Shown one piece after another: positions 50,746-60,330 of a DNA stretch of 64,000 bases. The position numbers and the translations under genes were made by a program. The DNA comes from JAQGMJ01 sp036498945 (lineage in GTDB: Bacteria; Pseudomonadota; Gammaproteobacteria; Burkholderiales; JAEUOS01), in assembly GCA_036498945.1 (NCBI GenBank), contig DASYEQ010000036.1, positions 22,280 through 86,279 of the forward strand. Direction: 5' to 3'. A model generated the notes under the pieces. The model was not told the DNA's origin and searched no databases. It saw only the letters and a list, made by a program, of their open reading frames with translations. Position 1 is the first letter of the stretch. Each line of letters starts with the position of its first letter.

Positions 50746-52203
50746 CTAGGCGGTGGGGCGCTGGGTGCGCCGGTACAGTTCGACGTATTGCCCGGCCGGG
50801 GCGCCCCAGTGAAAGGCTGTGCCCATGCCATTGTCCTGCAAACCCTGCCACAGGGCCGGGTTGCGCCAGGCAGCGTGGGCACGGCCGATGGCCTGTGCCA
50901 GGGCCGGGGCGGCCGCTTCGCGGAAGACGAAGCCGTTGGCCCGGCCGGCAGTGGTGGCGCCCGCCGGCAGGTCGATCACCGTGTCGGCCAGGCCGCCGGT
51001 GGCGCGCACCACCGGCGGGGTGCCGTAGGTGAGGCTGTACATCTGGTTCAGGCCGCAGGGCTCGAAGCGCGAGGGCATGAGAAAGCAGTCGGCGCCGCCT
51101 TCGATCAAGTGCGCCAGGCCTTCGTCGAAGCCAATGGTGGCCGACACCCGGCCGGGATGGCGCTTCGCCAGGGCGGCAAAGGCGGTTTCCAGGGCCTCTT
51201 CGCCGCTGCCGAGGATGGCCAGCTGCGCCGGCAGCCGCAGCAGGGTTTCGGCGGCTTCCAGCACCAGGTCCAGGCCCTTCTGGTGCGCCAGGCGGCTGAC
51301 CACGCCGAACAGCATCAGGTCCTCGCGTTCTTCGAGCTTTAGGCGCTGGCGCAGGGCGCGCTGGTTGGCGGCCTTGCCGGCGAGCGCCCCGGCGCTGTAG
51401 CGCTGCGGCAGCAGGGGGTCGGTGGCGGGGTTCCATACGGCGTCGTCGATGCCGTTGAGAATGCCGGAGAGGCGCTCGCTGCGATTGCGCAGCAGGCCCG
51501 CCATGCCCATGCCTTCGGCGTCGGTCTGGATCTCGCGCGCGTAGGTCGGGCTGACGGTGGTGATGCGGTCGGCGAACTGCACCCCGGCCTTGAGGAAGGA
51601 AAGCTCGTTGTAGAACTCGACGCCGTCCATGCTCCACGCGGCCGGCGGCAGGCCCAGCGTGGCAAGCGTGTCACGCGCGAACTTGCCCTGGAAGGCAAGG
51701 TTGTGCACGGTGAGAAGCGTGCCGGCGCGGCTTTTGTGCAGGTAGTGCAGGTAGGCGGGGGCCAGCGCGCTTTGCCAGTCGTGGCAATGCAGGATGTCGG
51801 GCTTCCAGGAAAGCGGCGTGTCTTCGCTTGCCAGCAGGGCGGCGACGCGCGAGAGCAGGCCGAAGCGCAGCACGTTGTCCGGCCAGTCGCGGCCGTCGGC
51901 GCCGAGATAGGGGTTGCCGGCGCGGGCGTAGAGCGATGGGCAGTCGACCATCAGCAGGCCCACACCTTGCGGGCCGCGTGCTTCGCGCAAGGTGGCGGCC
52001 GGCAGTTCGCCGCCGGGGGCGGCGATGCGCGCAACCACGGGGGCGTCGGGAAAGTCCTGGGTCAAACCCGGGTAGGCCGGCAGCAGGACCTTCACGTCCA
52101 TGCCGAGACGGATGAGGGCGGGCGGCAGGGCGGCGACGACGTCGCCCAGGCCGCCGGTCTTCACCCATGGCGCCATTTCGGAGGCGGCAAGGAGAATGCG
52201 CAT
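50746..52203 (-). CDS. glgA: Glycogen synthase (ADP-glucose type) GlgA
   Basis: This GT5 glycosyltransferase adds glucose from ADP-glucose to the non-reducing ends of alpha-1,4-glucan. The 485-residue length is standard. The N-terminal nucleotide-sugar motif KTGGLGDV is present (MAPWVKTGGLGDVVAALPPA), and the C-terminal donor-site region PSRFEPCGLNQMYSLTYGT with RATGGLADTV. It is the final gene of the leftward glycogen group, 58 bases after pgi. Confidence 0.96.
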   Translation of the reverse strand: MRILLAASEMAPWVKTGGLGDVVAALPPALIRLGMDVKVLLPAYPGLTQDFPDAPVVARIAAPGGELPAATLREARGPQGVGLLMVDCPSLYARAGNPYLGADGRDWPDNVLRFGLLSRVAALLASEDTPLSWKPDILHCHDWQSALAPAYLHYLHKSRAGTLLTVHNLAFQGKFARDTLATLGLPPAAWSMDGVEFYNELSFLKAGVQFADRITTVSPTYAREIQTDAEGMGMAGLLRNRSERLSGILNGIDDAVWNPATDPLLPQRYSAGALAGKAANQRALRQRLKLEEREDLMLFGVVSRLAHQKGLDLVLEAAETLLRLPAQLAILGSGEEALETAFAALAKRHPGRVSATIGFDEGLAHLIEGGADCFLMPSRFEPCGLNQMYSLTYGTPPVVRATGGLADTVIDLPAGATTAGRANGFVFREAAAPALAQAIGRAHAAWRNPALWQGLQDNGMGTAFHWGAPAGQYVELYRRTQRPTA

Positions 52204-52261
52204 GAATGGTTTGTTGTGGTTATCGCGCGGCGCAGTGTACCCGCGCCGCGGTGTTGTGCGC

Positions 52262-53908
52262 CTACTTGCGCAGGGCGGCGATCAGGCCGGCGGTGGAGGA
52301 ATCGAGCGCGTCGGTGGCAGCCTTGCTGCCGGGCTCCAGCATGGGGATCAGGCGCATCGCCAGCACCTTGCCGAGTTCCACGCCCCATTGGTCGAAGGAG
52401 TTGATGTTCCAGATGAGGCCCTGCACGAATACCTTGTGCTCGTACATCGCGATCAGTTGCCCGAGGGAATGCGGCGTCAGCTTCGGCATCAGCAGGGTGG
52501 TGGAAGGCTGGTTGCCGGGGAACACCTTGAGCGGCGCCAGGCGCGCGACGGTGGCGGCGTCCGCGCCCGACTTCGCGAGATCAGCCTTCGCCTCTTCCAG
52601 CGTCTTGCCGTGCATCAGCGCCTCGCTTTGCGCCAGCACGTTGGCGAGCAGCGGCACCTGGTGGCCGGGCAGGTCGAAGTCGGCATGCTTGAAGGCGACG
52701 AAGTCGCAGGGAATCAGGCGCCCGCCCTGGTGGATCAACTGGTAGAACGCATGCTGGCCGTTGGTGCCGGGCTCGCCCCAGACGATCGGGCAGGTTTCGG
52801 TGCCGACCACCTTGCCGTCGCGCCCGGCCTGCTTGCCGTTGCTCTCCATCTCCAGTTGCTGCAGGTAGCGCGAGAGGTGCTCGAGAGACTGGCTGTAGGG
52901 CAGGATGGCGAGCGTGGGCGCGCCCTGGAAGTTGACGTTCCAGATGCCGATGAGCGCCATCGTTGCCGGCAGGTTCTTTTCCACCGGCGCGCTGAAAAAG
53001 TGCTGGTCCATCGCGTAGGCGCCGGCGAGCATCCGCTCGAAGTTGGCGTAACCGACGGCCAGCGCGATCGGCAGGCCGATGGCGGACCACATCGAATAAC
53101 GCCCGCCGACCCAGTCCCAGAAGGCAAAGGTGTTTTCCGGCGCGATGCCGAACTTCGCCACTTCCTTGAGGTTGGTGGAGAGCGCGACAAAATGCTTGGG
53201 CACCGCCGCTTCGCCCAGGCCCTTGGCCGCCACGATCCAGGCGCGCGCCGACTGCGCGTTGCGCATGGTCTCCAGCGTGGTGAAGGTCTTGCTGGCGATG
53301 ACGAACAGGGTGCGTGCCGGGTCAAGGGTATTCAGCATGCCGGCGAGATGAGCGCCGTCCAGGTTCGATACGTAATGCACGTGCATGCCTGGATGGGCAT
53401 AGGCGGCGAGCGCCTGCGTTGCCATCTTCGGGCCCAGGTCGGAGCCGCCGATGCCGATGTTCACCACGTCGGTGATGGTCTCGCCGGTGCCGCCCTTCCA
53501 CTTGCCGGAATGGATGGCGTCGCAAAACCCGCGCATTTGTCCCAGCACCTTGCGCACCTCGGGCATCACGTCGCGGCCCTCGCTCATGATCGGCGTGTCG
53601 CCCTGGTGGCGCAGCGCGATGTGCAGCACCGAGCGCTGTTCGCTGTTGTTGATCGGCTCGCCCGCGCGCATGCGCTTGATCCAGCCGGGTACGTCGGCGG
53701 CGGCATAAAGGTCGCGCAGCGCCTCCATCACGGCGGCGTCGACGCGCTGCTTGGAATAGTCCAGCAGCATGTCCTCGGCGCGCAGCGAAAAGTTGTCGAA
53801 GCGTTTCTTGTCGGAAGCGAAGCGCTGGCGCAGCAGCACGGTGGATTGCGCCTCGGCCAGGGCGGAGAGGCGCTTCCAGGGCGCCGAGCCGATCAGGGGA
53901 TTGCTCAT
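52262..53908 (-). CDS. pgi: Glucose-6-phosphate isomerase
   Basis: This cytoplasmic enzyme interconverts glucose 6-phosphate and fructose 6-phosphate, linking glycogen turnover to glycolysis and gluconeogenesis. The 548-residue protein is the long bacterial form. Signatures include VNIGIGGSDLGPKMATQAL, VWGEPGTNGQHAFYQLIHQG with its active-site Glu and His, and IGIWNVNFQGAPT. The start MSNPLIG is the family start. Extra upstream codons overlap the region after glgP. Placement inside the glycogen operon suggests control together with storage. Confidence 0.96.
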   Translation of the reverse strand: MSNPLIGSAPWKRLSALAEAQSTVLLRQRFASDKKRFDNFSLRAEDMLLDYSKQRVDAAVMEALRDLYAAADVPGWIKRMRAGEPINNSEQRSVLHIALRHQGDTPIMSEGRDVMPEVRKVLGQMRGFCDAIHSGKWKGGTGETITDVVNIGIGGSDLGPKMATQALAAYAHPGMHVHYVSNLDGAHLAGMLNTLDPARTLFVIASKTFTTLETMRNAQSARAWIVAAKGLGEAAVPKHFVALSTNLKEVAKFGIAPENTFAFWDWVGGRYSMWSAIGLPIALAVGYANFERMLAGAYAMDQHFFSAPVEKNLPATMALIGIWNVNFQGAPTLAILPYSQSLEHLSRYLQQLEMESNGKQAGRDGKVVGTETCPIVWGEPGTNGQHAFYQLIHQGGRLIPCDFVAFKHADFDLPGHQVPLLANVLAQSEALMHGKTLEEAKADLAKSGADAATVARLAPLKVFPGNQPSTTLLMPKLTPHSLGQLIAMYEHKVFVQGLIWNINSFDQWGVELGKVLAMRLIPMLEPGSKAATDALDSSTAGLIAALRK

Positions 53909-53974
53909 GAAGTCGTTGCTTTCGGAAAAGGGTGCGGGGGTGATGCGCCGGGCCGCCCCCACGGCCCGCGGCGC

Positions 53975-56542
53975 TTACAGCCAGGTCATCAGGCCCAGCT
54001 CGAACGGATGGGTCAGGAGTTTATGCTCGGGATAGGCGCGGATGCGATAGTCGAGCTTGCCGCAATGCTCCGGCGTCAGCTCGCGGCCGAACAGGTATTC
54101 GCCATTCTCCAGCGGCTTCACCGGGCGCAGCACCTGGCGCTTGGCCTTGGCGAGGCTGTCTTCACCCTGGCGCGAAAACACCAGTTCGACGGCAATGTCC
54201 TTCGGGTCGAGACCGTTGAGGAAGACTGCCACTTCGAAGTGCAGCGGCGAGCCGTAGCGAATGCGCGTCTGCGGCACGTCGATGCGCCGCAGGCGCACGC
54301 CGCCCCAGGCGCCGCGGATGCGGCTTTTCCATTCCGCCACCACCTGTGCGCCGGCGAAATTCTCGCCCGCGTAGCGCCGCCACTGCGCTGCCGCGCTGGA
54401 GTAGAACTTGCCGACGTATTCGGTCACCATGCGATGCATGTTGAAGCGCGGCATGATGGTGGCGATCGAATGCTTGGACATCGCCACCCACTCCGGCGAA
54501 TAGCCCAGCGCGCCGGTACGGTAGTAGAGCGGAATCACGCGGTCCTGCAGGATTTCGTACAGCGTGCGCGCCTCTTCGGCGTCGCGCTGCGCGGCATCGA
54601 TGCCGTCACCCTCGCCGGTGGGCTTGATCGCCCAGCCGTTCTTGCCGTCGTAGCCTTCATCCCACCAGCCGTCGAGCACCGAGAGGTTGACGGCGCCGTT
54701 GATCGCCGCCTTCATGCCCGAGGTGCCGGAGGCTTCCAGCGGGTACACCGGGTTGTTCAGCCACACGTCCACCCCCGCCACCAGGCGGCGCGCCAGGTGC
54801 AGGTCATAGCCTTCGAGCAGGAGCACCTTGCCTTCGAAGTCCGGGTCGCGGGAGAGCTCGTAGATCTGGCGGATCAGCTCCTGTCCCGGCTGGTCCGCCG
54901 GATGCGCCTTGCCGGCGAAAACGAACAGCACCGGGCGCTGCTCGTCCGAGAGGATTTGCTTCAACCATTCGCGGTTGTTGAACAGCAGGGTGCCGCGCTT
55001 GTAGGTGGCGAAGCGGCGCGCGAAGCCGATGGTCAAGACCGACGGATTGGTCGGGTCGATATAGCGCAGCACGCGGTCCACGTGCGCTTCGGAAGCCTGG
55101 TTGCGCATGTACTGCTGGCGCACGCGATGGCGGATCAGGTGCAGCAACTGGGCTTTCAGCGACTGGCGGATCGCCCAGTACACCTGGTCGGGAATGCGGT
55201 TGACGCCGGCCCAGTGGCCATGGTCGGTCATGCGGTGCATCCAGCCCAGGCCCAGGTGGCGGTCGAACACCTCGTACCAGTCTGTGGCCAGAAAAGTAGG
55301 CACGTGGATGGAGTTGGTGACGTAGTCCATCGGGTTTTCTTCCGGATCGATGTCCGGCCAGAACGGCGCGCAGATCTTCGAGGACACCGTGCCGTGGATG
55401 CGCGACACCCCGTTATGAAAACGCGAGCCGCGGATCGCCAGCGCCGTCATGTTGAACTCGGGCGAATCCGGCGCATTGCCCAGCGAGATCAGGCGCTGCG
55501 GCTCGATCTTCAGGCCCGCGCAATAGGGGCCGAAGTACTGCTCGATCATCTCGTTGCTGAAGTGATCATGCCCCGCCGGCACCGGCGTGTGGGTGGTGAA
55601 AAGCGTGTTGGAAGCCACCGCCTCCAGCGCCGTGTCGAACGGCAGGCCCTGCGCCACCAGCCCGCGCACCCGTTCCAGCACCAGGAAGGCGGCATGGCCC
55701 TCGTTCATGTGCCAGACCGTCGGCTTCAACTCGAGTTCGCGCAGCGCACGCGCTCCGCCCACGCCGAGCAGGATTTCCTGCTCGATGCGCATGGTGCGGT
55801 CGCCGCCGTAGAGCTGGTGGGTGATGTCGCGGTCGGCTTCGGAGTTTTCGGGCAGGTCGGAATCCAGCAGGTAGAGCGTTGTGTTGCCGGCGCGCGCTTT
55901 CCACACCTTGACCGACACCGTGCGCCCCGGCATCTCGACCGTCACCTTTACGTCTTCGTCCGGCCCGTTCGGGCGGCGCGCCGGCGTGATCGGCAGGTCG
56001 TCGAAATCGGTATCGTTGTACTGCGCGTGCTGGCGGCCGTTGCGGTCGATGGTCTGCTGGAAATAGCCCTGGCGATACAACAGGCCGATCGCGATGAAGG
56101 GCAGGTGCAGATCGGAGGCACCCTTGCAATGGTCGGCCGCGAGAATGCCCAGGCCGCCGGAGTAGATCGGCAGGCTCTCGTGGAAGCCGAACTCGGCGCA
56201 GAAATACGCGATCAGGTCGGTATGTTGCAAGGGCGGGCGGCCCGGCAGGTCCACCTTCACCAGGTTCTGGTGATAGGTGTCGTAGGAAGACAGCACCCGG
56301 TTCATGGTGCCCAAAAAAATCGGGTCGTCCGCGGCCTGGCGCAGGTAGCTCTGGTCGATGCGTTTCAGGAACGCCTTCGGGCTATGCCCGACCAGGTCCC
56401 AAAGCGGCGGGTTCAGGCGCGCGAACAGCCCGCGGCCGTGGCGGTCCCAGGTGTACCAGAGGTTGTCGGCCAGCTCGGTGAGCCGGGCCAGGCGCTGCGG
56501 AATCTCCGGGTTGATCTCGATCTGATAGCGCGTGCCCGCCAT
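53975..56542 (-). CDS. glgP: Alpha-glucan phosphorylase (GT35, DUF3417 type)
   Basis: This PLP-dependent enzyme releases glucose 1-phosphate from alpha-1,4-glucan. The 855-residue protein is the form with an N-terminal DUF3417 segment (LARLTELADNLWYTWDRHGR). Family blocks include YSGGLGILAADHCKGASDL, HMNEGHAAFLVLERV, and the PLP-Lys region GTSGMKAAINGAVNLSVLDG followed by WWDEGYDGKNGWAI. It differs from the shorter E. coli GlgP/MalP core and is typical of proteobacterial glycogen clusters with GH57 enzymes. The ATG follows the GH57 stop by 12 bases. Confidence 0.93.
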   Translation of the reverse strand: MAGTRYQIEINPEIPQRLARLTELADNLWYTWDRHGRGLFARLNPPLWDLVGHSPKAFLKRIDQSYLRQAADDPIFLGTMNRVLSSYDTYHQNLVKVDLPGRPPLQHTDLIAYFCAEFGFHESLPIYSGGLGILAADHCKGASDLHLPFIAIGLLYRQGYFQQTIDRNGRQHAQYNDTDFDDLPITPARRPNGPDEDVKVTVEMPGRTVSVKVWKARAGNTTLYLLDSDLPENSEADRDITHQLYGGDRTMRIEQEILLGVGGARALRELELKPTVWHMNEGHAAFLVLERVRGLVAQGLPFDTALEAVASNTLFTTHTPVPAGHDHFSNEMIEQYFGPYCAGLKIEPQRLISLGNAPDSPEFNMTALAIRGSRFHNGVSRIHGTVSSKICAPFWPDIDPEENPMDYVTNSIHVPTFLATDWYEVFDRHLGLGWMHRMTDHGHWAGVNRIPDQVYWAIRQSLKAQLLHLIRHRVRQQYMRNQASEAHVDRVLRYIDPTNPSVLTIGFARRFATYKRGTLLFNNREWLKQILSDEQRPVLFVFAGKAHPADQPGQELIRQIYELSRDPDFEGKVLLLEGYDLHLARRLVAGVDVWLNNPVYPLEASGTSGMKAAINGAVNLSVLDGWWDEGYDGKNGWAIKPTGEGDGIDAAQRDAEEARTLYEILQDRVIPLYYRTGALGYSPEWVAMSKHSIATIMPRFNMHRMVTEYVGKFYSSAAAQWRRYAGENFAGAQVVAEWKSRIRGAWGGVRLRRIDVPQTRIRYGSPLHFEVAVFLNGLDPKDIAVELVFSRQGEDSLAKAKRQVLRPVKPLENGEYLFGRELTPEHCGKLDYRIRAYPEHKLLTHPFELGLMTWL

Positions 56543-56554
56543 GATGAACTCCGT

Positions 56555-58582
56555 TTATTGATGAGTGTTGGGGGAGGGAGTAAGGGAAGCCGCTTCAAGG
56601 CTGATTTTAAATTCTCCGGCCGGCGACGCCGGCCAGGCCAGGGTGATTTCCACCGCTTGCATGATTTTTTCAAACCCGGCTTCGGACTGCGAAACCGTCT
56701 GGTGCATCTGCGCGCGCAATTGCGCCGGCGGGTCGGCGGAGAGCTTGAGCCGGCCGCCCAGCACCGCATCCTCCAGCGTTACGCCGGAAAAATTCTCCAG
56801 CGCCAGGGGCGCGCCGAAACCGCCCGGCACGTTGCCATTCGCTTCGACATAGCGTCCGGCCGGCCCGTCGCAACTGGGCATCGCCAGATTGAGGCAGACC
56901 TGCAAGGTACCCTCGAGGTTCCCGGTGCGGTAGGCCAGTTTGAGTGCCGCGCCCGCCAGGCTCACATGTTTGTGCACCTTGCCCTCGCCCGCGGCCGCGG
57001 TAAACCGCGCGCCGCCGGCGTTGGCTTCTTCCAGCGTGTAGGCATCCAGCGCATGCGTCGTGCCGCCCGCATCCACCCAGGCATCGACGCCGATGCCGCG
57101 CGGGCGCGTATCGGGCGCCGCGTCCGCCAGGGTAATTGGCTGCTTGAAGCTGACGCGCTCGTGCGGCGAGGCGATGCCGCCTTCGGCCGCGTGCGTGCTC
57201 GCCGCCTGGCCCAGCTTCGCGTGGTAGCTCTCTTCGTGGCGCCGCAGGGTGTCGCCGAAATTGTGCTTCAGCGGGTAACTGGAAAACTCCACCACGCAGG
57301 CGTCGCCATCCTCGCGGACGACGGCCGCTGCCAGCGGGTTGCGCAGGAAATGCTCGGCGCGACCGTCGAGGTCGAGGTCAACGGTCTCGACCGGCAGCGG
57401 CGCCGCCAGGCGGTTGAACCCGGCTTCCAGCGCAATGATGTTGTTCCAGATCGCGCGCCGCAAATGCGGCAGGTAGAGGCCGCCGAACAAGCCGTGCCAG
57501 TAGGCGTCGTTAGCCTGGGCGCGGTGCAGCAGTTCCAGCAGGGCGGACGAGCGCTGGCCGTCGGACAGTGCCGTGAAGCGTGCCGAAAGCCCCAGCATGC
57601 GCTTGTGCATCCAGTTCGATTCCGGGTAGCGCGAAATGAAATTGCGCCAGATGCCGCCGCGCAGGTAGGCCTTGTTGCGCTCGAACAGGCCTGCGTCCTT
57701 TTGCGATTGCACCAGCGCCGCGTAGTCGCGCGCCGCGCGCGCCGGCAGCGACCACTCGTTCATCTCGATGTAGGAAGTGGTCGGCAGGTAGGTGAGGCCG
57801 CGCGTCGGGTGCGCGGCATGATATTCGGTGAAGCTCATGGTGCGGATGCGCGGCGAAGCCAGCACGCCCTCGACGAACTGCGTCAGCCAGCCGCGCTCAT
57901 AGACCCAGTCATACGTCTCCGGCCAGATGCCGAATTTCTCGATGTCGTCGAAATAGATCGCCGCGCTCTGGCCGCGCCCGTCCAGTTCCTCGATGTAGCG
58001 CACGGCCTCCGAAGCGGGCGAGAACGGCAGGCGGTAGCGCAACTGCTCGGAGATCGGGAACAGGTCGACGGTATGGCCGTTGTCTTCGGTGCTGTGAAAA
58101 CTGTCGAGCTGCGCCGGGTCGGTGCCGGCGCAAAGGAAATGGTAATCGTCCACCGCCACGAAGCGGATGCCGCTCTTCGCCAGCGAGCCGACGACGTTGG
58201 ACTCCCACACCCGCTCGGTCAGCCACGCGCCCTTCGGCCGCTGCCCCGTCATGCGCTCGATACGGTCCGACAGGCCGTTAAGCTGTGTCAAGCGGTCGCG
58301 CTCCGGGATCATTGCCAGCACCGGCTCGGTATCGCCCGAGCCGAACCATTCGACCTGGCCGCGCGCCGTCATGCGCGCGAGCAATTCCATGTCGGCGGGG
58401 TAGCGGCGCTGCAATTCGGCCAGCAGCCAGCCGGAGAAATGCACGGTGAAGCGAAAGTCCGGGTAATGCTGCATCACCTGCAGGAACTTGCCATAGCACC
58501 GCACGTGCGCCTCGGCAATCACCTCGTCGAAATTGCCCACGGGCTGGTGCGCATGGACGCCGAAGAGCAGGGCGATGGTCAT
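56555..58582 (-). CDS. GH57 alpha-glucan enzyme (4-alpha-glucanotransferase/amylase type)
   Basis: This GH57 enzyme of 675 residues begins ALLFGVHAHQPVGNF, a family hallmark. The catalytic Glu is in LTERVWES and the catalytic Asp in YFDDIEKFGIWPE. The C-terminal half resembles the DUF1925/DUF1926 beta-sandwich domains of the Thermococcus-type 4-alpha-glucanotransferases, which fits its length. It should rearrange or hydrolyse alpha-glucan chains. It lies between a second GH57 gene and glgP on one probable transcript. Confidence 0.9.
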   Translation of the reverse strand: MTIALLFGVHAHQPVGNFDEVIAEAHVRCYGKFLQVMQHYPDFRFTVHFSGWLLAELQRRYPADMELLARMTARGQVEWFGSGDTEPVLAMIPERDRLTQLNGLSDRIERMTGQRPKGAWLTERVWESNVVGSLAKSGIRFVAVDDYHFLCAGTDPAQLDSFHSTEDNGHTVDLFPISEQLRYRLPFSPASEAVRYIEELDGRGQSAAIYFDDIEKFGIWPETYDWVYERGWLTQFVEGVLASPRIRTMSFTEYHAAHPTRGLTYLPTTSYIEMNEWSLPARAARDYAALVQSQKDAGLFERNKAYLRGGIWRNFISRYPESNWMHKRMLGLSARFTALSDGQRSSALLELLHRAQANDAYWHGLFGGLYLPHLRRAIWNNIIALEAGFNRLAAPLPVETVDLDLDGRAEHFLRNPLAAAVVREDGDACVVEFSSYPLKHNFGDTLRRHEESYHAKLGQAASTHAAEGGIASPHERVSFKQPITLADAAPDTRPRGIGVDAWVDAGGTTHALDAYTLEEANAGGARFTAAAGEGKVHKHVSLAGAALKLAYRTGNLEGTLQVCLNLAMPSCDGPAGRYVEANGNVPGGFGAPLALENFSGVTLEDAVLGGRLKLSADPPAQLRAQMHQTVSQSEAGFEKIMQAVEITLAWPASPAGEFKISLEAASLTPSPNTHQ

Positions 58583-58591
58583 GGGGGATTT

Positions 58592-60295
58592 TTAGTTTTC
58601 CTGGGCGCGGCGCATGGTGCCATCGTGCGTCGCGTGGCGGCTGCCGGACGAGACCGGTTGTTCGAGTTCGGTGGGGGGCGGCAGTTTCAGCAGTTCGTAC
58701 AGGTTGGTAAGGTTGCGGCGGTAAAGACGGTCGAAACTGGCGACGGCCGGGGCCGGGTTGTAATCGCCGAACCACCAGAACCAATCCGAGCTTTCGCAGA
58801 CCGCAAGTTGCGTTTGCGCGAGCCCGCGTTCGCTTTCGGAAAGCCCCGGCAAAGCCTGGTCGTAGGCGCCTTTGGCGGCGCAAAGCAAATCCCAGGCCCG
58901 GTTCTTGTCCGCATCGCCGATCCAGGTGGACAGCGTTCCGTAGACCCAGCTTCCCGCCGAAAGTTGCGGCAACGGTTTGGCCGCCGGCAATCCTTCGGCC
59001 AGCAAATCGCGGAAGGTGGTGGTGCGGATACGCTCGTGCGCCTGCAGGCGCGAGTACAGTTCCTCGAAAAAGTAATAACCGTTGTACGGGTAATGTTCCC
59101 AGGCGTTTTCGCCGTCGAGGATGATGCACACCACCGGCGTTTCGCCCGCCGGGGCGCGCGCCATGATGCCTTCCAGTTCGCCGATCAGGTGGCGCGCGGC
59201 GGTCTCGCCGTGCCATTTCGAATACTCGAAGCCGATCAGGTCGGAAAGCCGGTCGTCGCGGAAGAACATGGTGAGCCCGGGCGCGGCCACGGGCTGCCAG
59301 GGGCGGTAGGCCGGCGCGGGATCTTCGATGCCGGAGCGCGTCAGGCTGGCCCGCAATACCCCTTCGCCGCTGGCGGCCCAGCCGACACCTTGCGTGCCGA
59401 GGCGAGCAACGAAATCCTGCGATACCGCGCCTTCCGCCGGCCACATGCCGGCTGGCGCCGCGCCGAAGCGCGCCGCGTGGCTCGCCTGCGCGGCGCGGAT
59501 CTGTGCGTCCACGCGTGCCGGCCCGCCGGGGTAGCCGGGCGATTGCGGCAGCGGCGCTTCCGGCACGCTTTCGCGCGCGGTGGCGAAATCCAGCAACAGC
59601 GGCGACAGCGGGTGGGTCTGCGGCGTGCAGCACAGCTCGATGTTGCCCGACTCCGCCAGGCGGCGATAGCGCTTGAGCAGGTCACGCAGGATGTCGCCCA
59701 GAAGCGTCAGCAGGTTGCGCCGCTCATCCAGGGTGAAGCCCGCGCCTTTTTTCATCAGGTCGGTGATCAGCGGGCAGGCGCGGCGCTCGCTCTCGCCGGT
59801 CCAGGCCAGGTGATACCACACCACCAGATCAGTGAAATAGCCGCCGGAGAGATAGCCAAGATCGGGCGCCGGGCCGTCGCCGTTGGTCTCCGGATCGTTC
59901 GCCAGGCTGCGATACACCTCGTAGAGCCGCTTGTACGGCGCGAACGGGGTGAGCATGGTCTGGTGGTTGTTGCGAAAGCAGGCCTGCGCCAGCTTCACCC
60001 GCTCCTCCGGTCCCAGGTGATCGAGGTCGGGCGCGGCGAGCATGCGCAACAGCGGATCGCGGAAGCGCTTCTGGTCGAATTGCGCGATGTAGTCCTCGAT
60101 CTGCTCGGCCAGGACCGGCACGAAGTTCACCACCCCGCGCACCTTCGGGTGGCGCTCGAAATGCGCCGCCATGTCGGTGTAGTCCTTGAGCGCATGCAGG
60201 TAGGTCCAGGGCAGGATGAATTCACCGCTGGTGTGGTCGCGGTAATCCGGCTGGTGCATGTGCCAGAGAAATACGAGGTCGAGTTTTTCGCTCAT
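58592..60295 (-). CDS. GH57 alpha-amylase-type glycoside hydrolase
   Basis: This second, shorter GH57 protein has 567 residues. The conserved N-terminal strand FLWHMHQPDYRD is clear. The Glu in GMWPAEGAVSQDF and the Asp in CIILDGENAWEHYP are the expected nucleophile and acid/base. It lacks the C-terminal sandwich domain of its neighbour. Its role is probably alpha-amylase or debranching on glycogen or maltodextrin. The start MSEKLDLVFLWHMH is chosen, since earlier codons overlap the glgC end. The stop is nine bases before the other GH57 start. Confidence 0.9.
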   Translation of the reverse strand: MSEKLDLVFLWHMHQPDYRDHTSGEFILPWTYLHALKDYTDMAAHFERHPKVRGVVNFVPVLAEQIEDYIAQFDQKRFRDPLLRMLAAPDLDHLGPEERVKLAQACFRNNHQTMLTPFAPYKRLYEVYRSLANDPETNGDGPAPDLGYLSGGYFTDLVVWYHLAWTGESERRACPLITDLMKKGAGFTLDERRNLLTLLGDILRDLLKRYRRLAESGNIELCCTPQTHPLSPLLLDFATARESVPEAPLPQSPGYPGGPARVDAQIRAAQASHAARFGAAPAGMWPAEGAVSQDFVARLGTQGVGWAASGEGVLRASLTRSGIEDPAPAYRPWQPVAAPGLTMFFRDDRLSDLIGFEYSKWHGETAARHLIGELEGIMARAPAGETPVVCIILDGENAWEHYPYNGYYFFEELYSRLQAHERIRTTTFRDLLAEGLPAAKPLPQLSAGSWVYGTLSTWIGDADKNRAWDLLCAAKGAYDQALPGLSESERGLAQTQLAVCESSDWFWWFGDYNPAPAVASFDRLYRRNLTNLYELLKLPPPTELEQPVSSGSRHATHDGTMRRAQEN

Positions 60296-60330
60296 TGCTT
60301 GTTGTTGGGAAAACGGATGGTCAGGCGGAT